This document shows positions 22,467 through 33,085 of a stretch of DNA of 64,000 bases, piece after piece. The DNA is taken from the NCBI GenBank assembly GCA_021201295.1, contig JAJQFE010000077.1:1-64000 (forward strand). The letters run 5' to 3'. Under the pieces are notes generated by a model that made no database searches, was not told the DNA's origin, and saw only the letters and a program-made list of their open reading frames with translations. The DNA comes from Tannerellaceae bacterium. GTDB lineage: Bacteria; Bacteroidota; Bacteroidia; Bacteroidales; Tannerellaceae. Position numbers and translations under genes: made by a program. Within the stretch, counting starts at the first letter, position 1. Each line of letters opens with the position of its first letter.

Positions 22467-24904
22467 TTAAAAAGAATCCTGCTCCGTACGGGAAATAATA
22501 TCCGCCTGTAGGTCTGCATTCATATCATTAAAATAATCACTATACCCTGCCATGCGGACCAACAGGTCCCGGTAATTTTCCGGATGCTTCTGAGCAGCAT
22601 ATAACGTGTCTGAATCTACTATATTGAACTGAATATGGTGTCCTCCTAAAGCAAAATAACTCCTTACCAGAGCACATAACTTAGCTATATCCTCCCCTCT
22701 TTTTAACAATTTAGGTAAAAAGCGCTGATTAAGTAGTGTACCTCCACTTTTTATCTGGTTCAGCTTACCCAACGATTTAATAACCGCTGAAGGACCATAA
22801 GTATCTGCCCCGTGGGAAGGGGAAGTTCCATCTGAAATAGTAGTACCTGCCAGCCGTCCGTTCGGGGTCGCACCCAATACTTTTCCAAAATAAACATGAC
22901 AGGTAGTGGAAAGCATATTTAAATGAAAACATTCTCCTTTTGTATTTGGTTTTCCATCAATAGCATCATACAAATCATTATACACACGTACTGCGAGTTC
23001 ATCCGCATACGGATCATCATTTCCAAAAAAAGGAGTACGGTTCAGAATAAACTGCCGGATAGGTTCTTTGCCTTCAAAATCAGCAGCAACAGCCTGAAGC
23101 AGTTCATCCATGGTAAATACCTGGTCCTCAAATATATGTTTTTTAATGACAGAAAGACTATCAGTAATGGTTCCCAGACCGGTACACTGGATATAAGTAG
23201 TATTATAACGGGGGCCCCTTTATAATAATCCTTTCCTTTAGCAATACAATCATCAATAAAAAGGGATAAGAAAGTAGCCGGGGCATATTTGGCAAACATG
23301 CGGTCAATATAATTACTTACGCTGACCTTCTGCTCAACGATATAATGCAATTGGTTTAAAAATGCCTGGTAAAGCTCTTCAAAAGAAGAAAAACCGTTCG
23401 AATCTCCGGTCTGTATACTCACCTGTTTCCCGGACACCGGATCATATCCATTATTAAGAGCGATTTCCAATATTTTAGGTACATTCAGGTAACCGGTCAG
23501 TACATACGCCTCTTTTCCAAACGCCCCCACTTCAATGCAACCACTACATCCCCCTTCCCGGGCATCCTGTAAAGATTTACCCTGGCGTAACATTTCCTGA
23601 ATATAGACATCAGGATTAAAGACAGAAGGATAGCCATATCCCTGACGGATCACTTTACAACCGACCCGCAAAAAACGTTCCGGCGTACGGGCACTGATAT
23701 GGATGGAACTTCCCGGCTGAAGGATGTGTAGTTCCCCAATAATTTCAAGCATGATATAGGAGACCTCACTCACGCCATCACTGCCATCCGGCCTGACACC
23801 TCCGATATTCAGATTAGTAAAATCATTATATGTACCACTTTCTTTTGCTGTAATACCTACTTTGGGAGGTGCCGGCTGGTTATTTACTTTAATCCAAAAA
23901 CAACAAAGCAGTTCTTTGGCCTCCTCCCGGGTAAGTTGTCCGGCAGCTATTTCTTTTTCATAAAACGGAGCTAAATGCTGGTCAAAATGCCCGGGATTCA
24001 TAGCATCCCACCCGTTCAGTTCCGTGATCGTACCTAAATGAACAAACCAGTACATCTGAATAGCTTCATGAAACGTACGGGGTGCACGGGCAGGCACCCA
24101 ACGGCAAACGTCTGCGATTTTCCGTAATTCAGCCGCTCTCTTCGGATCTTTTTCTGCAACCGCCATTTCTTCCGCCAGGTCCGCATGCCGTTCCGCAAAT
24201 AAAATAGCAGCATCACAGGAAATAGACATCCCTGTTAATTCTTCCTGCTTATCCGTAGCTTCCAGATCATGGATGAAATCCAATGCCTCCAGTTCACGGG
24301 CAATTCTTTCTTTTAGGTCTAATAAGCCTGTCCGGTATATTTTACAATCCAAAGCAGTATGCCCGGGAGCATGCTGTTCCATAAATTCCGTAAACAATCC
24401 GGCCTCATATAAGAGCTTCCAACTTTCAGGTACATGGCTGAAAATTCGTTCACGCTGTGTCTTTCCTTTCCAGTAAGGAATGACTTCCCGTTCATACGTA
24501 TCTATATCTGCCTGACTGATCGTATAACGTTGGAGTTCCCGTGTATTCAGTACATGTAGATCCTCCACACTATGACAAGTCAGTTCCGGAAAGGTAGGAA
24601 CAGATTTCGGTAAAGGGCCCCGTTCCCCGACAATTAACTCATCCTGTCCGATATAGATTGTTTTGCGTTTACAGATCTCCAGGAAATTAAGAGCACGCAA
24701 CACAGGAATCGGATATTTCCCATAATTTTCTTTATAAAAACGGGTTTCTATCAAAGCCCTTTCAATAGATAGGGAGGGCTGAGTATCAACCGAAAGTTTC
24801 CGCAATCGTTTAATGCGGTCATTCATACCACAGGCATCCGGATCTCCGGCCACTCCGGATCCTAAAGAATGGACTGATAATTCCTGGTTAGTCAATATAG
24901 TCAT
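22467..24904 (-). pseudogene. Glycyl radical enzyme, trans-4-hydroxyproline dehydratase-like, frameshifted
   Basis: Anaerobic glycyl radical enzyme of about 812 codons. The thiyl Cys and adjacent Glu are in GGCSGCIEVGAFGKEAY, and the radical glycine is in RMAGYSDYF near the C-terminus. The GCIE motif excludes pyruvate formate-lyase (Cys-Cys). With the flanking sequence it best recalls HypD, which dehydrates trans-4-hydroxyproline to pyrroline-5-carboxylate; glycerol/diol dehydratases are the alternative. The frame is lost at the G5 run 23210-23214 (C5 on the coding strand): one more base joins KDYYKGAP to RYNTTYIQCTGLGTITD. The upstream part from 24904 to the break and the part below 23111 are otherwise intact. 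The activase gene follows directly. No proC is seen nearby. Confidence 0.82.
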
Positions 24905-25101
24905 ACTATAAAATTTAAGCAGATGAAACCTCTCTAAAGAGGTAAAATAAAAAATATAAATAAGGGAAAAAGGATAAAAAAGATCTTCTGAAACCCGTAG
25001 GGTCAGAAAAGAAGTAGTGAATGATAAAACATCAGGCAGTTAAAAAGACGTCTGTAACTTTTAATAATCATGCTGCGGTCGCCTTATGGAATTAATTTTT
25101 A

Positions 25102-25133
25102 CAAACATAAGAACTTTCCGGTAGATATCCAAT
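25102..25133 (-). promoter_or_regulatory. Promoter of the glycyl radical enzyme operon
   Basis: On the minus strand the -7 box TATGTTTG (25109-25102) has ATTG as a -33 box (25133-25130), 20 bases apart. The leader would be nearly 200 bases long. Confidence 0.45.
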
Positions 25134-25211
25134 AGCTTTACTCCCTATTATTTAGTAGAAAGAATGTTTGAGAGCACTCCTGTTTAGTACGCCGACAATC
25201 AGCTTTTTACT

Positions 25212-25219
25212 TATATTTG
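25212..25219 (+). promoter_or_regulatory. -7 box of the acyl-CoA ligase gene
   Basis: TATATTTG matches the consensus 45 bases before the ATG. The -33 region is weak. Confidence 0.45.
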
Positions 25220-25263
25220 CAACAATCAAACTGAAAACTTGTTTTTCATAAAAACAAACCCAT

Positions 25264-26922
25264 ATGGAAGATAGATTTTTAGAACTTATAGAAGACAGTA
25301 TAAAGACACACTGGGCATTACCAGCCTTCTCTGACTACAACGGACATACATTCCACTACAAAGATGTGGCCCGTCGTATTGAAAAATACCATATCCTGCT
25401 AAAAAACGCAGGGATCAGGAAAGGAGATAAGGTGGCACTGGTGGGACGTAACTCTTCCAACTGGGCTATTTGTTTTTTTGGTACATTAGCTTACGGAGCA
25501 GTAGTAGTACCCATCCTGCATGATTTTAAGCCGGACAATATTCACCACATTGTGAACCATTCAGAGGCAAAAGCAGTGTTAGCAGCTTCCAGTAACTGGA
25601 AAAACCTGAATGAAAGCAAGATGCCGGATGTCAAATTATTCATGCTACTGGATGATTTTTCCGTAATTAAGGCTAAAAATAAAGAAGTATATAGAGTATG
25701 CAGCCATATCAATGAATATTTTGGTAAACGGTATCCACACTATTTTTCTCCATCAGATGTAAAATACCATATAGAAAAACCGGAAGAACTGGCTGTCCTG
25801 AATTACACTTCCGGTACGACCAGTTTCTCAAAAGGAGTGATGATCCCTTACCGTAGTTTATGGAGCAATACACAGTTTGCTTATGACCATCTTCCCTTTA
25901 TCAATGCCGGGGACAACATTGTATGTATGCTTCCAATGGCACATATGTATGGGCTGGCATTTGAAATTCTGAATTCGGTTAATAAAGGATGCCATGTGCA
26001 TTTCCTGACCCGTACACCCAGTCCTAAAATTATAGGGGAAGCCTTTTCCAGAGTACGGCCTAAACTGATCCTGGCAGTTCCTCTGATTATTGAGAAAATT
26101 GTTAAAAACAGAATTTTCCCGGAACTGGAAAAACCCCTCATCAAATTACTATTGAAAACACCCATTCTTAACAAAAGAGTACTTAAAACCATATCCGACA
26201 AGCTGGAAGCAGCATTCGGAGGACAATTTGAAGAGATTGTTATCGGAGGGGCCACTTTAAATAAAGAAGTAGAAACCTTTCTTAAAATGATCCATTTCCG
26301 GTACACAGTAGGCTATGGAATGACAGAATGCGGACCGTTAATATCCTATGAACAGTGGGATACATTCAGACAGGGATCCGTTGGTAGGATTGTAGACCGG
26401 ATGGAAGCTAAAATTGAATCTCCGGACCCGGAACATGTGGTAGGAGAGATTTTAGTCCGGGGCACGAATGTGACATCAGGCTATTATAAAAACCCGGAAG
26501 CCACGAAAGATGTCATGATGCCGGATGGCTGGATGCGTACCGGAGACCTCGGAACTATTGACCAGGACGGTTTCCTCTATATCCGTGGCAGAAGTAAAAC
26601 CATGATTCTGGGAGCAAGCGGGCAAAACATTTATCTGGAAGAGATTGAAGATCGTTTAAACAACATGATATATGTAGCCGAATCCCTGGTTATCTCCCAG
26701 AATGGAAAGCTGATAGCCTTAATTTACCCGGACTGGGAACAGATCGATAAAGCAGGTATTGAACACAGCCAGATTCAGAAACTAATGCAAAAGAATATAG
26801 ACCAGTTAAATATGGAACTACCCGGCTATAGTAAAGTCTCCGCATGTAAAGTCCACCAGGAAGAGTTTGAAAAAACACCCAAAAGAAGTATTAAACGATA
26901 CTTATACCAACCCGCAGACTAA
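25264..26922 (+). CDS. AMP-forming long-chain acyl-CoA synthetase family protein
   Basis: Adenylate-forming enzyme that activates a carboxylic acid, most likely a fatty acid, with ATP and then CoA. 552 residues. The phosphate-binding loop is YTSGTTSFSKGVM, with the third Gly/Pro of the usual motif replaced. Core motif VGYGMTECGPL is typical, with RTGDLGTIDQDGFLYIRGR as the hinge, and the adenylation lysine is probably in EKTPKRSIKRYLY at the C-terminus. There is no signal peptide, so the enzyme is cytoplasmic or peripheral to the membrane. It is monocistronic: it has its own -7 box and ends at a shared terminator with dnaJ. Confidence 0.88.
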   Translation: MEDRFLELIEDSIKTHWALPAFSDYNGHTFHYKDVARRIEKYHILLKNAGIRKGDKVALVGRNSSNWAICFFGTLAYGAVVVPILHDFKPDNIHHIVNHSEAKAVLAASSNWKNLNESKMPDVKLFMLLDDFSVIKAKNKEVYRVCSHINEYFGKRYPHYFSPSDVKYHIEKPEELAVLNYTSGTTSFSKGVMIPYRSLWSNTQFAYDHLPFINAGDNIVCMLPMAHMYGLAFEILNSVNKGCHVHFLTRTPSPKIIGEAFSRVRPKLILAVPLIIEKIVKNRIFPELEKPLIKLLLKTPILNKRVLKTISDKLEAAFGGQFEEIVIGGATLNKEVETFLKMIHFRYTVGYGMTECGPLISYEQWDTFRQGSVGRIVDRMEAKIESPDPEHVVGEILVRGTNVTSGYYKNPEATKDVMMPDGWMRTGDLGTIDQDGFLYIRGRSKTMILGASGQNIYLEEIEDRLNNMIYVAESLVISQNGKLIALIYPDWEQIDKAGIEHSQIQKLMQKNIDQLNMELPGYSKVSACKVHQEEFEKTPKRSIKRYLYQPAD

Positions 26923-26951
26923 AACTATTTTTATACAGTACGCAGAAAATA

Positions 26952-26998
26952 CAGACTTTCGCAGATATATCTATTCAATTTTTATCTGCGAAAGTCTG
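26952..26998. terminator. Bidirectional hairpin terminator between the ligase gene and dnaJ
   Basis: A 16-base perfect stem (CAGACTTTCGCAGATA at 26952-26967, returning at 26983-26998) has a 15-base loop. It lies between two convergent genes and overlaps a TCTGCG-rich repeat. Confidence 0.7.
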
Positions 26999-27020
26999 CG
27001 TTCTCTGCGCCATCTGCGTG
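26985..27020. repeat. TCTGCG-rich short repeat
   Basis: TCTGCG occurs four times within about 36 bases (starting near 26985, 26995, 27004 and 27013). The first copies form the right arm of the hairpin. Similar TCTGCG strings are familiar to me from intergenic spacers of other bacteria, but that is recollection and not checked. Confidence 0.5.
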
Positions 27021-27039
27021 CTAATCCTTATGACCTATC

Positions 27040-28191
27040 TTAGTTAAACATACTTCTGAATTTATTAAAGATCTTATCTTTGATCGATTTATTGGGTTGA
27101 AAATTAGGGGAATTATCCAATCCTTTTAGTTTTTCTTTTTCGGAAAAGGAAAGGGTCTCTGGAATATAGACACTCACATTTACCAGTAAGTCACCCGTTC
27201 CATAACTATTAATAGAAGGTAAACCTTTATTCCTTAAACGTAATACCTTTCCGGGTTGTGTTCCCGGCTCTATTTTTACTTTCGCTTTTCCATCGATAGT
27301 AGGTACTTCCACAGAATCACCCAATGCAGCCTGAGGAAAACTCAGCAACAGATTATACAACAGGTCATTCTCATCACGAATCAATTCCGGATGGGGTTCC
27401 TCTTCTACCAGAATCAGCAAATCTCCGTTAATACCCCCATGACGGGCAGCATTCCCCTTTCCACTCATAGAAAGCTGCATACCTTCTGCTACACCTGCCG
27501 GAATATTGATCGAGATCACTTCATCGTCTTTTACAATACCTTCCCCACTACAGACAGTACATTTTTTAGTGATTACCTTACCTTCTCCATTACAGGTAGG
27601 ACAGGTAGACTGAGTCTGCATCTGGCCCAGTATGGTATTGGTCACACGAGTAACCACACCACTACCACGGCAGGTATCACAAGTCTTTGTACTATCACTA
27701 TCTTTTGCCCCACTACCACTACATTGGGAGCAGGCTACATATTTTTTGACCTTAATTTTCTTTTCCACACCCGTAGCGATCTCTTTCAGGGTCAGTTTCA
27801 CTTTGACCCGGAGGTCAGAGCCACGATTGACCCGGCGTCCGCCACGCGAACCACCAAATCCTCCAAAACCTCCGAAACCACCAAAATGTCCACCAAAGAT
27901 ATCCCCAAACTGTGAAAAAATATCTTCCATCGACATACCGCCGCCGAAACCTCCCTGAGATGCACCTCCTACACCAGCATGACCAAACTGGTCATAACGC
28001 TGACGTTTCTGAGGATCACTCAGCACATCATATGCTTCCGCAGCCTCCTTAAATTTTTCTTCAGCCTGCTTATCATCTGGATTTTTATCTGGGTGGAATT
28101 CTATCGCCTTCTTCCGATAAGCCTTTTTTATCTCATCTGCCGACGCATTCTTCCCAACACCCAGCACTTCATAATAATCCCTTTTAGCCAT
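27040..28191 (-). CDS. dnaJ: Molecular chaperone DnaJ (Hsp40)
   Basis: Co-chaperone that stimulates DnaK's ATPase and delivers unfolded substrates. 383 residues. It has the J domain with HPD ([12 protein letters not shown]), a Gly/Phe-rich stretch with GGFGG repeats, and four CxxCxGxG-type zinc motifs ([32 protein letters not shown]). The C-terminal substrate domains follow. grpE lies 48 bases upstream on the same strand, the usual Bacteroidales pair. It ends at the shared hairpin. Confidence 0.96.
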   Translation of the reverse strand: MAKRDYYEVLGVGKNASADEIKKAYRKKAIEFHPDKNPDDKQAEEKFKEAAEAYDVLSDPQKRQRYDQFGHAGVGGASQGGFGGGMSMEDIFSQFGDIFGGHFGGFGGFGGFGGSRGGRRVNRGSDLRVKVKLTLKEIATGVEKKIKVKKYVACSQCSGSGAKDSDSTKTCDTCRGSGVVTRVTNTILGQMQTQSTCPTCNGEGKVITKKCTVCSGEGIVKDDEVISINIPAGVAEGMQLSMSGKGNAARHGGINGDLLILVEEEPHPELIRDENDLLYNLLLSFPQAALGDSVEVPTIDGKAKVKIEPGTQPGKVLRLRNKGLPSINSYGTGDLLVNVSVYIPETLSFSEKEKLKGLDNSPNFQPNKSIKDKIFNKFRSMFN

Positions 28192-28239
28192 CTTTTTGTT
28201 ATTTGCTTGCTCTTGATTCTTTGTTTTTTCCTGATCCTT

Positions 28240-28824
28240 TTATTCTCCCACCACTACTTTCGCATGACGGAGAACCTTATCATATAGCGTATATCCTGTC
28301 TGTACCGAATCGATCACCTTTCCTTTCAGGTCTGGTTCCGGAGCAGGAATAGTGGCTATGGCTTCAAACAGTTCCGTATCAAAAGGTTTACCTATGGCAT
28401 CGATAGGCTTTACACCTTGTTGAAACAAATAAGAAAGAAATTTATTATAGATTAATTCAATTCCTTCTATAACAACAGATAAATCTTCTGCAGTCCGGAT
28501 ATCCTGTAAAGCCCTTTCAAAATCATCCACCACAGGAAGAAGATTACTTAACGCACTTTCCCCTCCGCTTTTGATCAGTTCAGCCTTTTCACGCAAAGTA
28601 CGTTTTCGGTAATTATCATATTCTGCCATTAAACGTAAATGAGCATCATTTAACTCATTATACTTATTTTTTAACACTTCCAGCTCATCCGTCATATTGT
28701 CAGTTGATTCACATTCTTGTGACGCATTTTCCTGCTGGTCCTGCAAATTTGTCTGAGCTTCCACATCCGGATTCTCATTCATTTCGGTAGTCTCCTTACC
28801 GTCTTTCACATCTATATTCTTCAT
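28240..28824 (-). CDS. grpE: Nucleotide exchange factor GrpE
   Basis: Releases ADP from DnaK. 194 residues: an acidic, Gln/Glu-rich N-terminus, a long coiled coil (DELEVLKNKYNELNDAHLRLMAEYDNYRKRTLREKAEL), then the C-terminal beta domain with DTELFEAIATIPAPEPDLKGKVIDSVQTGYTLYDKVLRHAKVVVGE. It is the first gene of the grpE-dnaJ operon and has a promoter just upstream. Confidence 0.96.
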   Translation of the reverse strand: MKNIDVKDGKETTEMNENPDVEAQTNLQDQQENASQECESTDNMTDELEVLKNKYNELNDAHLRLMAEYDNYRKRTLREKAELIKSGGESALSNLLPVVDDFERALQDIRTAEDLSVVIEGIELIYNKFLSYLFQQGVKPIDAIGKPFDTELFEAIATIPAPEPDLKGKVIDSVQTGYTLYDKVLRHAKVVVGE

Positions 28825-28912
28825 AATCTATCTTTATTTTTTCTTTAATAGCTCACATTAAAAAACATACAGTAAGTTTCTTATGTTCACTGCATGCATT
28901 TTCCTGTCAGAG

Positions 28913-28944
28913 CAAAGATGCTCATTCATGAGAAGACTATCAAA
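28913..28944 (-). promoter_or_regulatory. Promoter of grpE-dnaJ
   Basis: On the minus strand a TTTG (28944-28941) and CATCTTTG (28920-28913) are 20 bases apart, one mismatch from the -7 consensus. It lies within the divergent region with the PDZ gene. Confidence 0.5.
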
Positions 28945-28981
28945 TATATTGCCAATTTTTCCCGGACTGCAAAAATATCCC

Positions 28982-28989
28982 TACCTTTG
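28982..28989 (+). promoter_or_regulatory. -7 box of the PDZ-protein/mutS2 operon
   Basis: TACCTTTG is an exact consensus match 53 bases before the start. No good -33 box is seen. Confidence 0.45.
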
Positions 28990-29041
28990 TATATAGATAG
29001 ACAACTAACGTAACTTTTTAATAAAAAGGAATTCTGATAGT

Positions 29042-30463
29042 ATGAAGAAGAGTATTTTGTCAATAGTCCTGCTATTGGCATCTTTCGCAATCATTGCACA
29101 AAGCCAGAACGATTGGGTATGCCGATTAGGATTTGATTACGAAATAAGCTGGTCGCCAAACTGGGGAAAAGGAAAACCTGTCATTACTTCTGTCTACCCT
29201 TATTCATCCGCTGAACAGTCCGGATTAAAAGTGCATGATATCATTGAAACCATAGACGGAGTTCCGGTAACAGATCTGTCTACGGAAGAAATAGCTGAAA
29301 AAATGAATATAGCCAGTAAACACGAAGTACTGTTCACCATTTCCAACCTGGCAGCTACTGATAAAAAAATAACCATCAGAAAAGAATGCAAACCGACAAA
29401 TGCCATTACAGAGGATCAACTGGCAGTGGCATTTTCCATGTACAGCCTGGAAAGTACCAGTGAACGGACATTCATCTGTCCTTTTATGACGACAGTCACA
29501 CCGGAACCTATAGACTTTGCTGTTTTCAGGACATTTGCTTTTTCTGCCATAGATCATACCAATACACTGGAGCAAACGATCAATGACTGTATTGAGAAAG
29601 AGCTGATCAAAAAAGGGATGACCGAAGATAAAGTAACACCGGACCTTCTCATTCAGACTTTTTACTACTTTGATAAAAATCCCAACTATAAAGGTAAGAA
29701 TATGGTTGTAGTGGAAAATGAGCCGGTCTACCGGTATGATTTTACACAGAGAAAGATGGTAAAATTTCCGTTTTTACACCATGCAACTTCCGAAGCAGAA
29801 GCAGAATACCTGCTACAATCAGGGTTTCGCTTCATTGATCAGAAAGACATTCAGGGAAGAATACTCTGGGAGTGTGAATCCAACGAACTGCTGGAAAAGG
29901 CATTTAAACTGGAAGAATATGCCCGTAACCATATTCCTTTAATGTGCATGCAATATCCCTATGTAAAATATAGCCGTAACATTCCTTATAAAGTGAATCA
30001 GAAAATATACAACTACACAGGAATCAGCTATGATATTGACCGTCTGGAATATGTAGCCGAAGTAGACCGCAACTCCCCGGCATACGCCGCAGGTGTACGG
30101 CCCCGCGACATAATTGAAAAAATAGACGGACATACCATGAACCGCTCTGCCGAAGAATTTTTCGCAGCTTACAGGGAATTTATTTCCGGCACCATGCAGT
30201 TCCGGGATCCATTTACCCTGTTTACGGATGCCAATGGTTTCAAACGTTATATGCTATGGGATACCTCCTGTTATAGCCAGGTAGCGGACATTTTACAGAG
30301 CTCACGAAGCAAATCCCCATTTGCTTATTTATATTATTATGCCCCCTATGTCAATGCCACCGGCACCAATGCCAGTACATTCAGAATCAAACGGTGTAAG
30401 AACAACATGGAACTGATCATCCGTCTGACTGTACGCACAGAAATGACGGTTGAAATATGGTAA
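29042..30463 (+). CDS. Secreted protein with two PDZ domains
   Basis: A periplasmic or outer-membrane-associated protein of 473 residues with a signal peptide (MKKSILSIVLLLASFAIIAQ). It has a PDZ domain near residues 45-110 (PVITSVYPYSSAEQSGLKVHDIIETIDG), a middle part recalling DUF4136 proteins (DFAVFRTFAF, DLLIQTFYYFDKNPNY), and a second PDZ near 335-385 (VAEVDRNSPAYAAGVRPRDIIEKIDG). No protease motif is present, so the PDZs probably bind peptides of another protein. It is 15 bases upstream of mutS2 and probably cotranscribed. Function unknown. Confidence 0.8.
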   Translation: MKKSILSIVLLLASFAIIAQSQNDWVCRLGFDYEISWSPNWGKGKPVITSVYPYSSAEQSGLKVHDIIETIDGVPVTDLSTEEIAEKMNIASKHEVLFTISNLAATDKKITIRKECKPTNAITEDQLAVAFSMYSLESTSERTFICPFMTTVTPEPIDFAVFRTFAFSAIDHTNTLEQTINDCIEKELIKKGMTEDKVTPDLLIQTFYYFDKNPNYKGKNMVVVENEPVYRYDFTQRKMVKFPFLHHATSEAEAEYLLQSGFRFIDQKDIQGRILWECESNELLEKAFKLEEYARNHIPLMCMQYPYVKYSRNIPYKVNQKIYNYTGISYDIDRLEYVAEVDRNSPAYAAGVRPRDIIEKIDGHTMNRSAEEFFAAYREFISGTMQFRDPFTLFTDANGFKRYMLWDTSCYSQVADILQSSRSKSPFAYLYYYAPYVNATGTNASTFRIKRCKNNMELIIRLTVRTEMTVEIW

Positions 30464-30478
30464 AGATTTTATTGACAC

Positions 30479-32953
30479 GTGATATATCCACAAAATTTTG
30501 AACAAAAAACGGACTTCGATAAAGTCCGGCAATTACTAAGAAAAAAGTGTTTAAGCCCACTGGGTAAAGAAAGAGTGACAGAAATGGAATTCTCCTCCGA
30601 ATTCCGCCAGGTAACCAAATGGTTAGACCAGACCGGAGAATTTGTCAGGATACTGAATGGAGATGAAGAATTTCCCTCTGTCTATTTTTTCGATGTCCGC
30701 TATTCACTGAAAAGAATACGTCCCGAAGGAACCCACCTGGATGAAAGAGAATTATTTGATCTTAAACGTTCGCTCCAGACTATCCATGACATGGTTCGTT
30801 TTTTCCGTCCGGTGGAAGGAGAAGAGATCCTCTACCCTTCCCTGACCGCACTGTCAGGAAATATATCCGTATTTCCCCAATTGATCAGCAGGATAGACTC
30901 CATTCTGGATAAATTCGGACATATCAAGGACAACGCCTCTCCTTCCCTTTCCCAGATCCGGAAAGACCTGGCAGCTACCATGAGTGGCATCTCCCGTAGC
31001 CTGAACTCGATTCTGCGTTCAGCACAGGCAGAGGGGATCATAGATAAGGAAGTAACGCCAACCATGCGTGATGGGCGGCTTATGATTCCTGTCGTGCCGG
31101 CGTTTAAACGGAAAATAAAAGGGATTGTACACGATGAATCCGCCAGTGGTAAAACCGTCTTCATTGAACCGGAAGTAGTAGTGGAAGCCAATAACCGGAT
31201 CCGTGAACTGGAAGGAGACGAACACAGGGAAATTATGCGTATCCTGACAGACTTCACCGATACAGTCCGTCCGATGATCCCGGAGATCCTGCAATCCTAT
31301 GAGTTCATGGCAGATATTGATTTTATCCGTGCCAAAGCCCTGTTTGCAGAACAGATCCATGGTATACGTCCAGTAGTGGAAAACACCCCTCAGATCGATT
31401 GGTATCATGCCATACATCCCATCCTGTTCCTGTCTTTACAGAAACAAAACAAACAGGTTGTCCCGTTGGATATTACATTAGATGAACAAAAACGGCTACT
31501 CTTAATCTCCGGTCCGAATGCCGGTGGGAAATCGGTTTGTCTAAAAACGGTCGGGCTACTTCAGTATATGCTTCAGTGCGGCTTACTGATCCCGTTGTAT
31601 GAAAATTCCCGGACAGGAATCTTTTCCCATATCTTTATTGATATCGGCGATGAGCAAAGCATCGACAATAATTTAAGCACCTACAGTTCCCACCTGATCA
31701 ACATGAAATTTTTCCTACGCAACTGCGATGAGAAAACCATTCTCCTGATTGATGAATTCGGCAGCGGTACAGAACCACAGATCGGTGGAGCCATTGCCCA
31801 GGCGCTTCTGGAACGTTTCAATCGGAAACAGAGTTTCGGAGTAATTACCACCCACTACCAGAACCTGAAACACTTTGCGGAAGATACACCGGGCATTGTA
31901 AATGGAGCTATGCTGTATGACCGCCATCTGATGCAACCCCTCTTCAAATTAGCCATCGGAAACCCGGGTAGTTCATTTGCCGTAGAGATCGCCCGGAAAA
32001 TCGGGTTGCCGGAAGATCTGATATCCAAAGCCTCCTCCATTGTAGGATCCGATTATATCCATATGGATAAATATCTCCAGGACATTGTCCGGGATAAGCG
32101 CTACTGGGAAACCAAACGGCAAAACATCCGTCAACAGGAAAAACGGCTGGAAGAGATCACAGGACGGTATGAAACAGATCTGCAAACCGTAGACAAACAA
32201 CGGAAAGAGATCATCCGGGAAGCGAAAGCAGAAGCAGAGCATATCATTTCCGAAGCAAACGCCCGGATTGAAAACACGATCCGCAGTATCAAAGAAGCAC
32301 AGGCAGAAAAAGAACAGACCCGGCTGGCCCGCAAAGCACTGGAGGAATTCAAAGCATCGGTCCTGTCTGCCAAAGAAGCAGATACCAGAATCACCCGGAA
32401 AATGGAAAAACTGAAAGAAAGGCAGGAGAAAAAAAGGAAAAAACAAACGTCCCCGACTCCTACTTCTACCACTTTCAATAAAGAGGTAATTGAAGCAGGC
32501 GACCAGGTCCGGCTAAAAGGCCAGCAGTCCGCCGGAACCGTGTTAGAGTCGGATGGCAAAGAAGCAGTCGTGGCGTTTGGAATGATCAAAAGTACAGTCA
32601 AATTGGATAAACTGGAAAAGGTAAGCAAAGGACAGATCAAAAAAGAAATGAAAAAAAGTACCTTTGTCAGCAGCCAGACAACAGAGGATATGCGGGAAAA
32701 GAAACTAAACTTCAAACAGGAACTGGATGTGCGCGGCATGCGGGGAGACGAAGCCCTGCAGGCAGTCACTTATTTTGTGGATGATGCCATCCTGGTCGGT
32801 GTTTCTCCCGTACGCATCCTGCATGGAACCGGGAGTGGGATTCTCCGGCAACTCATCCGGGACTACCTGCGAACCGTACCCGGAGTACGTTATTATCACG
32901 ATGAACATGTACAATTCGGAGGAGCCGGAATTACGGTCGTTGAATTAGACTAA
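30479..32953 (+). CDS. mutS2: MutS2 DNA mismatch-binding / recombination-control ATPase
   Basis: Cytoplasmic protein that suppresses homologous recombination or rescues collided ribosomes, depending on the species studied. 824 residues. The MutS core ATPase has Walker A GPNAGGKSVCLKT and Walker B ILLIDEFGSGTE; a coiled coil spans about 510-650; a Lys-rich linker follows; and there is a C-terminal Smr nuclease domain (LDVRGMRGDEAL, HGTGSGILRQLIRDYL). The natural start is GTG at 30479, giving MIYPQNFEQKTDF, the usual N-terminus of the family, where ATG is more common. It follows the PDZ gene by 15 bases. Confidence 0.93.
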   Translation: MIYPQNFEQKTDFDKVRQLLRKKCLSPLGKERVTEMEFSSEFRQVTKWLDQTGEFVRILNGDEEFPSVYFFDVRYSLKRIRPEGTHLDERELFDLKRSLQTIHDMVRFFRPVEGEEILYPSLTALSGNISVFPQLISRIDSILDKFGHIKDNASPSLSQIRKDLAATMSGISRSLNSILRSAQAEGIIDKEVTPTMRDGRLMIPVVPAFKRKIKGIVHDESASGKTVFIEPEVVVEANNRIRELEGDEHREIMRILTDFTDTVRPMIPEILQSYEFMADIDFIRAKALFAEQIHGIRPVVENTPQIDWYHAIHPILFLSLQKQNKQVVPLDITLDEQKRLLLISGPNAGGKSVCLKTVGLLQYMLQCGLLIPLYENSRTGIFSHIFIDIGDEQSIDNNLSTYSSHLINMKFFLRNCDEKTILLIDEFGSGTEPQIGGAIAQALLERFNRKQSFGVITTHYQNLKHFAEDTPGIVNGAMLYDRHLMQPLFKLAIGNPGSSFAVEIARKIGLPEDLISKASSIVGSDYIHMDKYLQDIVRDKRYWETKRQNIRQQEKRLEEITGRYETDLQTVDKQRKEIIREAKAEAEHIISEANARIENTIRSIKEAQAEKEQTRLARKALEEFKASVLSAKEADTRITRKMEKLKERQEKKRKKQTSPTPTSTTFNKEVIEAGDQVRLKGQQSAGTVLESDGKEAVVAFGMIKSTVKLDKLEKVSKGQIKKEMKKSTFVSSQTTEDMREKKLNFKQELDVRGMRGDEALQAVTYFVDDAILVGVSPVRILHGTGSGILRQLIRDYLRTVPGVRYYHDEHVQFGGAGITVVELD

Positions 32954-33027
32954 GCCACTGGCTGGCAGGTTTTGCCCAGACTGTTTACTTTTCCCGTTGG
33001 ATACGTGGTTATTAAAAGAGAAACCTG

Positions 33028-33035
33028 TACCTTTG
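33028..33035 (+). promoter_or_regulatory. -7 box of aspS
   Basis: TACCTTTG matches the -7 consensus 51 bases before the aspS start. The -33 box is not clear. Confidence 0.45.
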
Positions 33036-33085
33036 TATTCCGATTAACAATGAAAATTATTTTATATCTTCAATAGAATTGATAT

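Larger units (their letters stand above)
24905..25263. other. Divergent intergenic region between the glycyl radical and acyl-CoA ligase genes
   Basis: This 359-base gap holds no gene. It contains promoter-like boxes for both directions, listed separately, and A-rich sequence directly upstream of the glycyl radical gene. Confidence 0.5.

Noticed and set aside
26952-27020. CRISPR array
   Set aside because: The repeated TCTGCG units are too short and too close, and no regular spacers or cas genes are present.
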